Below, piece by piece: positions 37,794 to 43,431 of a DNA stretch of 43,431 nucleotides (positions are counted from its first letter, which is position 1; each line of letters begins with the position of its first letter). This stretch comes from Bryobacterales bacterium. Its GTDB lineage: Bacteria > Acidobacteriota > Terriglobia > Bryobacterales > Bryobacteraceae. The stretch covers positions 1 to 43,431 of the forward strand of contig PLEX01000177.1 in the NCBI GenBank assembly GCA_003136575.1, read 5' to 3'. The notes below the pieces were generated by a model. The model saw nothing but the letters and a program-made list of their open reading frames with translations. It was not told the origin of the DNA and searched no databases. The position numbers and the translations under genes are program-made.

Positions 37794-39356
37794 CTATCCA
37801 GAGGGTTCCGAACTACCCTTGGTCCGCTTGAGAAGCATAACGACCAGAACACAGCCTCCGCATAGAAGGGACATATACCTGAAGTCGTCCACATATGCCC
37901 ATAATTGAGCCTGACCGTCCAGTGTAGATTGAAGTGCGCCATAGGCGCGCCGCACGGCCACATGAGGTCCCGCATGGCGTTGCATCGCCGCAGTCAGCGA
38001 AGCGATATAGCGCTGCGCCGCCAGACTCGTGCCGCCCAGCGAGCGCACCATTTCGCCGCGATGGCTCTGAAGACGGCGCTGTGCGATTGTGTTGACGGCC
38101 GATATCCCGATGCTGCCGCCTACATTCCGGATGAGATTGAACATGGCAGCGCCGCTGCCTAACTTCTCGTTCGGAAGCATGCCCAGCGCAGTTCCGGAAA
38201 GCGGCACAAAAATAAGCCCCAGTGCGCTGCCGCTGATGAGTGTCGGCCAAAGAAGACTAAACGGGCCTATTTCAAGAGTCATGTTGCTGGTCCAATATGA
38301 GGTAAGGCCAAAGATGACAAAGCCAAGCGCAATCAGCTTGCGGGAATCCACCCGGCTGACCATGATGCCAACAGCGACGGCCGAGAACATCGCTCCGATT
38401 CCGCGCGGAGCGACTGCCAGGCCCGCGGAGGTGGCATCGTAGCCTAACAGATTCTGGTAAAACAGAGGCAGGATAGTAGTCACGCCGTAGACACAGGCGC
38501 CAAATAACCCGACCAGCAGGCAGCCAATCGCAAAGTTCCGGTCGAGAAAAAGGCTGAGGTCGACAAGTGGGGATTTCGCGACACGCTCGCGAAGGATCCA
38601 GGCTATGAAGCCAAGAACACAAGCGACTGCCATCCAGCAAACCAGACTGCTGCCGAACCAGTCGTCCTCCTGCCCCTTGTCGCACACAACCTGAAGAGCG
38701 CCCAGCCACAGGGCGAGAAACGCAAGCCCCGTACCGTCGAGCGGACCTGGCCTGGCCTTCTTAATAAAGGGCGGATCCTCAAGGAATTTGCTCTGCATGA
38801 GCGCCGCCGCCAGACCGATCGGGATATTGATATAGAACGCCCAGCGCCAGGAGATCTGGTCGGTGAGATAGCCGCCCAGGGTGGGGCCGATCACAGGCGC
38901 TACCACCACGCCCAGTGCGTACATCCCCATTGCCAGACCTCTTTTAGCGGGCGGGAAACTTTCAAGGAGAATCGCTTGTGCCAGAGGCTGTAAAGCTCCG
39001 CCGGCGGCGCCCTGTACCGCGCGAGCCACAAGGATAAACATCAGACTGTTCGCCGAGCCGCATGCGAACGAGGCCGCCGTGAAAACGAGCACGGACGTAA
39101 TTAAATAGCGCTTGCGCCCGAATTTGAGCGATAGCCATGTACTCGCCGGAATGAAAATCGCGTTGGCGACAAGGTAGCTGGTCAGAACCCACGTCGCTTC
39201 ATCGCTTGTGGCGGAAATGCTGCCCGCGATGTTGGGCAGCGCCACGGCCGCTATCGACGTGTCCATGACTTCCATGAACGTGGCAAGCATGACTGCAATC
39301 GCAATCAGCCATGGGTTGTGCTGCGGCGTCCATTCGGCGCTGGAGTCCCCGGCCAC
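37794..39356 (-). CDS. emrB: DHA2-family MFS multidrug transporter (EmrB-like)
   Basis: A 520-residue, 14-helix MFS transporter. Marks are FMEVMDTSIAAVALPNIAG (motif D1), LSLKFGRKRYLITS (motif A), ARAVQGAAGGALQPLAQAIL, APVIGPTLGGYLTD (motif C of the DHA2 drug:H+ antiporters) and FYINIPIGLAAALM. It starts 12 bases after the EmrA-like gene ends. As the inner-membrane pump of an EmrAB-TolC-type complex it would export hydrophobic compounds using the proton gradient. Gene order (outer membrane factor, adaptor, pump) is the usual one for this tripartite system. It is flanked by the RND-tail repeats and ends about 125 bases from the left copy. Confidence 0.92.
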   Translation of the reverse strand: MAGDSSAEWTPQHNPWLIAIAVMLATFMEVMDTSIAAVALPNIAGSISATSDEATWVLTSYLVANAIFIPASTWLSLKFGRKRYLITSVLVFTAASFACGSANSLMFILVARAVQGAAGGALQPLAQAILLESFPPAKRGLAMGMYALGVVVAPVIGPTLGGYLTDQISWRWAFYINIPIGLAAALMQSKFLEDPPFIKKARPGPLDGTGLAFLALWLGALQVVCDKGQEDDWFGSSLVCWMAVACVLGFIAWILRERVAKSPLVDLSLFLDRNFAIGCLLVGLFGACVYGVTTILPLFYQNLLGYDATSAGLAVAPRGIGAMFSAVAVGIMVSRVDSRKLIALGFVIFGLTSYWTSNMTLEIGPFSLLWPTLISGSALGLIFVPLSGTALGMLPNEKLGSGAAMFNLIRNVGGSIGISAVNTIAQRRLQSHRGEMVRSLGGTSLAAQRYIASLTAAMQRHAGPHVAVRRAYGALQSTLDGQAQLWAYVDDFRYMSLLCGGCVLVVMLLKRTKGSSEPSG

Positions 39357-39368
39357 GGAAGATATCTC

Positions 39369-40874
39369 CTACTTCAACCAGACTTGCGGTTCGACGGACA
39401 TACCAACGCGCAGAAGAGCCACGCCATCCTGGTTCGGCCTGAAGCGAATCCGGACAGGCAGGCGCTGCACCACCTTGACGTAGTTGCCGGTGGCGTTCTC
39501 GGGCGGCAAGAGGCTGTAGCGCGCGCCCGTGGCGCCGGGCATGTCTTCGATGTAGCCTTTGAAATCGCGCCCCAGCGTATCGACGTGAATTGTGACAGCC
39601 TGGCCTGCGTGCATCTTCCGCAGTTGGGTCTCCTTGTAGTTGGCGGTGATCCAAACGTCGTCGACCGGCGTCACATCGAACAACTCCTGGCCCGCGGACA
39701 CCTGAGCGCCAACCTCCACCGTCTTGTTGCCGACGATGCCGCCGACAGGCGCGTAGATCATGCAGTAAGTAAGATTCAGTATTGCCTGCTCCACTTGTGC
39801 CTTGCTGATCTGAGCAGCCGCTTCGCGCGCCGTCCCCGTGGCACGCTGCACGTCGACCTGCCGTACGGCGTTCTGTCTCGCTTCGGCCGCGAGGCTTGTC
39901 GCCTGTTCCAGCGTGGCGCTCCGCTGCTCCACCGTCTTCATCGCCGCGTCCGCGCTGGCTCTGCGGGCGGCGACGATGGCGATCTGGGCACGTGTGTTCG
40001 CGAGGCGTTGATCATATTGCTCGCGGGATACCTCCTCTTTCTCGACAAGCTCCCTGTAGCGGATCTCCTCAGCCTTCGCGTTTGCGGCGTTCGCCTCGGC
40101 CTGTGTCAAGTCTGCGAGAGCGGATGCAACCACTTGCTGCTCGGCGAAGTAGCCGGCCCTCGCGATTGTTATATCCAGATCCGTGGTCGAAACGCCGGTT
40201 GCCTGCGTTAGCTGAGCGATGGGGATGTTCGGGCTTTGCGCGCCAACGTTTGCCATGGCTTGCGCCAGATTGGCCCTCTGTTGTGAAAGCGCCACCTGAT
40301 AGTCCCGGGGATCCAGCTGGACGGCTAGTTTCCCCTGGTTCACAGTTTGATTGTTTTCCACATAGACGGCCGTTACCATCCCCGCAATCCGGCTGCTGAT
40401 TGCGTTCACATGGCCGTCCACCTGGGCGTCATCGGTCGATTCATAGCTCTGCAGGTAGCCCCACAGAAACCACCCACCCACAGCGACCACAACGAGCAGG
40501 ATCAGAATAGCGACCGTGGCGATGGGATGCGCCCTCGTCCAATTTGCCGCGCGCTTGCGAAAGGGCTCTTTGGGAGCGTCTTTATCGTCGTCTTTACCCG
40601 CATCCGGTTTACCTGCATCGGAATCAGCCTTCCCGGCTTCCTTGTCCTTTGCGGGAGCGGCAGGTTCGGAAGACTTTGCCACTGCAGAGCTGGCGGCTGC
40701 GGCGCTGAGCAGCCGATCCATCTCTGCCCGCAGCTTCCCCTGTTCATAAAACAGGGAGTCGATTGCCGACTCCGACGGGCGATCACGGTTGATCAAACCA
40801 GCGGTGATCGAACCGCCGAGCCCGTCACGGCCTGGCTCGCGTTCTTTCCAGTCATTCTGTTCTGGCACGGTCAC
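39369..40874 (-). CDS. emrA: EmrA/HlyD-type periplasmic adaptor
   Basis: A 501-residue membrane-fusion protein starting GTG 40874, overlapping the outer-membrane-factor stop (GTGA). The first ~110 residues are an unusual Ala/Lys/Asp-rich cytoplasmic tail (APAKDKEAGKADSDAGKPDA), longer than the roughly 20 residues of EmrA. A membrane helix follows (PIATVAILILLVVVAVGGWF). The periplasmic part has YESTDDAQVDGHVNAISSRI, TVNQGKLAVQLDPRDYQVAL, a long coiled-coil hairpin (about 250-370) and APVGGIVGNKTVEVGAQVSA with DVWITANYKETQLRKMHAGQ in the beta-barrel. It connects the MFS pump to the TolC-like channel. Confidence 0.92.
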   Translation of the reverse strand: MTVPEQNDWKEREPGRDGLGGSITAGLINRDRPSESAIDSLFYEQGKLRAEMDRLLSAAAASSAVAKSSEPAAPAKDKEAGKADSDAGKPDAGKDDDKDAPKEPFRKRAANWTRAHPIATVAILILLVVVAVGGWFLWGYLQSYESTDDAQVDGHVNAISSRIAGMVTAVYVENNQTVNQGKLAVQLDPRDYQVALSQQRANLAQAMANVGAQSPNIPIAQLTQATGVSTTDLDITIARAGYFAEQQVVASALADLTQAEANAANAKAEEIRYRELVEKEEVSREQYDQRLANTRAQIAIVAARRASADAAMKTVEQRSATLEQATSLAAEARQNAVRQVDVQRATGTAREAAAQISKAQVEQAILNLTYCMIYAPVGGIVGNKTVEVGAQVSAGQELFDVTPVDDVWITANYKETQLRKMHAGQAVTIHVDTLGRDFKGYIEDMPGATGARYSLLPPENATGNYVKVVQRLPVRIRFRPNQDGVALLRVGMSVEPQVWLK

Positions 40875-42454
40875 TTGCCCCTCAGGAGATTTTGTACGGT
40901 GCTCTCCGCCTGTCCCATGGCGCGGGACAGGGCTACTTTAGCCAGGTTGTGTTCAAAGACGGCATTGATATAGTCGTTGTCGGCCTGCGCGACAGTCTGT
41001 TGCGCCTGCACAACCTCTACCGTGTCGGCAATCCCCTGCACGAAGCGATCCCGCGCCTGCCGAAGAATGTCTTTTGAAAGTGAGACATTGCTTTCGGCAA
41101 CCAATACCTGGTCGGCTGCGGCGTTCAGGTCGATGAATGCCACGCGTACGTCGCGATCGATTACTCCGAACGTGTCCTGGAGTTCCGCTTTCCGCTGATT
41201 CAGGGTGGCAAGCGCCTGCTCCACGTCGCCCTGCACTCGTCCACCCTGGAAGATGGGAACGCTGATCGTTCCGCCGACCGTGTACGTGGCGTGGCCCTGG
41301 GCGGGGTTCAGGCCTTCAGCGCCGTAATCGCCGGCCATCGAGAGAGTGGGTAGATATTCGGCGCGCGCGGCTCTCAATGCCGAATCCGCCGCCTGCACTG
41401 CCGCGCGCGCGGATCTCAGGTCGGCCCGAGTCTCGTTCGCGCGTTTGAGCGCCTCTTCCACGCTCAAATCAGCCAAAGCTTTGTACGGAAAATCTTCCGC
41501 GATGGCGATGTCGCTGCCGTAGGGCAAGCCAATGACTCGGCTGAGATCGAGTTTTTGCTTTTCGACATCCGCCTGTTCGGCACGCAATCGTTGCACATCG
41601 GTCTGGTATTGCACCTGGCTGCGCGTTACATCGATGCGGGCATTCAAGCCCGCTTTCATGCGGTCCGAAGCTTGCTGGTAAACCGATCGGGAACTCTCCA
41701 CCTGGGCACGCGTGGCGACAACCCGGGCCTGTGCGGCGGTAACCTGCAGGTAGCTTCCCACGACTGCGAAAACGATAAGATCCCGGGCGTCCATCGCGGC
41801 TGCCCGGGCGGCGTTCAGATTTTGCGTGGCGCTGCGCAGGTTCCCGATCCGAACGAGGTCGAGGACCGACTGACTGACCCGAACGGCACGCGCGTCGAAG
41901 AAGTTGAAGGGCCCAAGCGTATTGGGCAGTCCCGGAATTCCGAGCGCGGAGCTCTTGAGTCCCTGCGCGGCTAAGTCGATTTTTGCCAGTGTTTCGCCGA
42001 TACTCGAACCTACATTGGGCATGAGGGCGCTGCGGGCTACCAGCCGCTGGCCGCGGGCTTCAACCACACTGTTGTTCTGACTGATTTGAGCGAGATTATT
42101 GCGTACCCCGAGTTTCAGTGCGTTGTCGAGCGTAAGTGGTAAGGCGAGATTAATGTTCGAAGCATCGGGAACGCTGCCGTTGTAGGGGCTGGTCAGATTG
42201 ACCGTGCTGCCGATGATATTCACACTATTCCCGGTACCAGTGTTGGTAATGGACTGCGTCGCGGATACCGAGCCGCTTGCGTTGGCGCGTCCCGAAAACG
42301 GAAGCTGGTTTGCCTGAGTTGTGGAGACTGAATTTGTTTGCGCAGGGAGAGGCATCCCGAAGATGAGGACGAAAAGGAGCTTTCCGCCGAACCCAAGTAC
42401 GTCGCAATTCCGGTATCGTCTGCGGGCATCCAGCCGCGCGGCAGGCTCCTCCAT
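40871..42454 (-). CDS. TolC-family outer membrane efflux protein
   Basis: A 527-residue outer membrane factor from ATG 42454 (MEEPAARLDARRR); the frame stays open to 42625, but that adds non-family residues ahead of the signal region. LLFVLIFGMPLPAQTNS is a signal-peptide-like core with a cleavage site near QT. The mature part has two OEP (PF02321) repeats: LTLDNALKLGVRNNLAQISQ and AAMDARDLIVFAVVGSYLQV in the first, ANETRADLRSARAAVQAADS and LLRG near the end in the second, plus SVPIFQGGRVQGDVEQALA. It forms the trimeric channel for the EmrA/EmrB partners. An extra N-terminal Ser/Asn-rich segment (about 45-100, NITGTGNSVNIIGSTVNL-like) is unusual. Confidence 0.9.
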   Translation of the reverse strand: MEEPAARLDARRRYRNCDVLGFGGKLLFVLIFGMPLPAQTNSVSTTQANQLPFSGRANASGSVSATQSITNTGTGNSVNIIGSTVNLTSPYNGSVPDASNINLALPLTLDNALKLGVRNNLAQISQNNSVVEARGQRLVARSALMPNVGSSIGETLAKIDLAAQGLKSSALGIPGLPNTLGPFNFFDARAVRVSQSVLDLVRIGNLRSATQNLNAARAAAMDARDLIVFAVVGSYLQVTAAQARVVATRAQVESSRSVYQQASDRMKAGLNARIDVTRSQVQYQTDVQRLRAEQADVEKQKLDLSRVIGLPYGSDIAIAEDFPYKALADLSVEEALKRANETRADLRSARAAVQAADSALRAARAEYLPTLSMAGDYGAEGLNPAQGHATYTVGGTISVPIFQGGRVQGDVEQALATLNQRKAELQDTFGVIDRDVRVAFIDLNAAADQVLVAESNVSLSKDILRQARDRFVQGIADTVEVVQAQQTVAQADNDYINAVFEHNLAKVALSRAMGQAESTVQNLLRGK

Positions 42455-43119
42455 GTCGGCCGCAAAACGCTGAGTAATGGTAGAAGCCACTGAGCAACCA
42501 ACAGCACGCGGCGGGCCGTTAGCTGCGAGTCGGTCTCCTGGACAGATTGAAAAAGTCCTTGAGAAGTAACTAACCGTTTCGGCTCCGGGTGAGCGCGGCG
42601 GCGGTGAAGTGCCCGCGTAGCCCACAAGGATCGATCCCGGTGCGACAGGTTACAAACCGCGCCGAATCAGAAGGTAAACGTATATTCCACAACCGACCCG
42701 ACGTGCGGATCCGGTAGCCGACCCCCCTACGGAGCGCGGCGAATACCGCCGATCGTACGAACGTTGCGCAAGGCGTCAATCTGAAGGAAGTGAGCTGCGG
42801 ATCAGAATTCGCCAAGACGACGCGACCATATTTAGTCACTACACGTGAATGCGGGGCAGGCCGAAGCCGTGAGAGCCTTCGGACGGATTTGGCGCATGAA
42901 CAAGAAGCCAACGACGTGGCCGCCGTAGATGGTGGAGAATGCGTCACCCTTCAATGCGTCAAGACCCGAACCGCTGAAAATGCGGAGTTGTACGTTTTCC
43001 TGAGCAGAGATCTTCTGAATTATTGGAAAAGCTCAGGGCAGATGAGAAGCGAAGGAATTGTCGGAACCGACGATGCCCCGCCAATGCGGACTTTTCGAAA
43101 GGACTACCGCTGCCACCGC
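42455..43119. other. Intergenic region without a supported gene
   Basis: About 660 bases separate the outer-membrane-factor start from the RND-permease tail. Short open stretches occur on both strands but none has a credible start. One minus-strand frame (about 42832-43032) reads ISAQENVQLRIFSGSGLDAL and YGGHVVGFLFMRQI; it has no start codon near its beginning and no family I recognise. The promoter of the efflux operon should lie in the part next to 42455. Confidence 0.5.
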
Positions 43120-43431
43120 TCACGCCATCACTTCAACCACTCTTTCGCCCACCCCCCGCGGCTGCAGCTTCTCCATATACACATAAATCGCCGGCGTAAT
43201 ATACAGCGTCAGAAACTGCGAAACCACCAGTCCGCCCACGACCGCCAGTCCCAGCGGTTGCCGCGCGTCGCCGCCTTCGCCATACCCGAAGGCTATAGGC
43301 AGCGTCCCAGCCAGCGCAGCCACCGTCGTCATCATGATCGGGCGGAAACGCATCAGGCACCCCTTGAAGATCGCGTCGTGCGGGTTCGCCCCGTGCCGCC
43401 GCTCTTCAATCGCGAAGTCGATCATCATGAT
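43120..43431 (-). CDS. RND multidrug efflux permease, C-terminal part (cut by window edge)
   Basis: The last ~103 codons of an AcrB/MdtB-MdtC-like inner-membrane proton antiporter. [60 protein letters not shown] and [20 protein letters not shown] are conserved helices 11-12. Residues ERVVEVMA end the protein at 43120. The gene continues beyond 43431, so the start and catalytic Asp residues are not seen. It has no frameshift in this part, unlike the copy at 37334-37668. It is probably the original and the other a duplicated piece. Confidence 0.88.
   Translation of the reverse strand: MMMIDFAIEERRHGANPHDAIFKGCLMRFRPIMMTTVAALAGTLPIAFGYGEGGDARQPLGLAVVGGLVVSQFLTLYITPAIYVYMEKLQPRGVGERVVEVMA

Noticed and set aside
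42832..43032. Possible minus-strand gene (ISAQENVQLRIF...)
   Set aside because: It reads smoothly but has no start codon near its beginning, follows a stop and matches no family I recognise. It may be a remnant.
1..43431. CRISPR array
   Set aside because: No regularly spaced repeats of 24-40 bases were found; the only tandem repeats (35484-35558 and 37051-37106) have no spacers.

Overview
The window looks like chromosomal DNA of a GC-rich acidobacterium, most likely of the Solibacter/Bryobacter lineage. The main pointer is a secreted protein at 5484-6356 that reads as the TIGR03437 (Solibacter-type C-terminal) family, typical of that group. The DUF268, HprK-like and DUF559 genes fit but are less specific. 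This placement is inference from protein style, not a phylogeny.

Left part (1-14.3 kb and 24.5-27 kb): an exopolysaccharide locus. A plus-strand run (1564-10184) encodes a flavin-reductase-like split-barrel protein, a short cytochrome P450, a Wzy/O-antigen-ligase-like protein with a C-terminal helical-repeat region, the TIGR03437 protein, a Wzz/GumC-like chain-length protein, a second Wzy-like polymerase and a GT4 glycosyltransferase. A minus-strand run (14290-10066) encodes another GT4 enzyme, an ECF sigma factor, an HprK-like P-loop kinase and a PF14907-type nucleotidyltransferase. On the far side of the radical-SAM block lie a WbaP-type initiating sugar-phosphate transferase (minus strand) and, divergently, a PAPS-dependent sulfotransferase. 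Together they suggest a secreted, possibly sulfated polysaccharide: WbaP starts the repeat unit, GT4 enzymes extend it, Wzy/Wzz polymerise it.

Centre (14386-24490): nine plus-strand genes, every neighbouring pair overlapping by 1-10 bases. They are three consecutive cobalamin-binding-domain radical SAM proteins, two methyltransferases, a fourth such radical SAM protein, a third methyltransferase, an ATZ/TRZ-type amidohydrolase and a fifth, SPASM-like radical SAM protein. There is no precursor peptide, synthase or transporter in the block. It looks like a dedicated, uncharacterised pathway for a small molecule, lipid or glycan modification, and is the best candidate here for an undescribed system.

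Transition (27.2-30.3 kb): a roughly 3 kb island at the 3' end of a tRNA-Cys(GCA) gene, bounded by a 25-bp copy of the tRNA 3' end. It carries a DUF559 protein, a 41-residue membrane protein, a small conserved hypothetical and an AbiEi/AbiEii (type IV toxin-antitoxin, phage-defence) pair with a palindromic operator. A second tRNA-Cys fragment inside it hints at two successive insertions. No integrase is present.

Right part (30.3-43.4 kb): beyond the tRNA lie a GT4 gene coupled to yggS, then biosynthetic arginine decarboxylase (speA). From 34.3 to 37.7 kb is a gene graveyard: a ferredoxin tail, a secreted-protein piece, a deleted IS21-family element, a frameshifted 'CNNGWM' protein, a frameshifted membrane protein, a tRNA-Gly-like remnant and a broken RND-permease tail. 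An EmrB-EmrA-TolC tripartite efflux operon follows (42454-37794). A near-identical RND-permease tail, open at the window edge, lies beyond it, so the efflux operon is flanked by a direct repeat.
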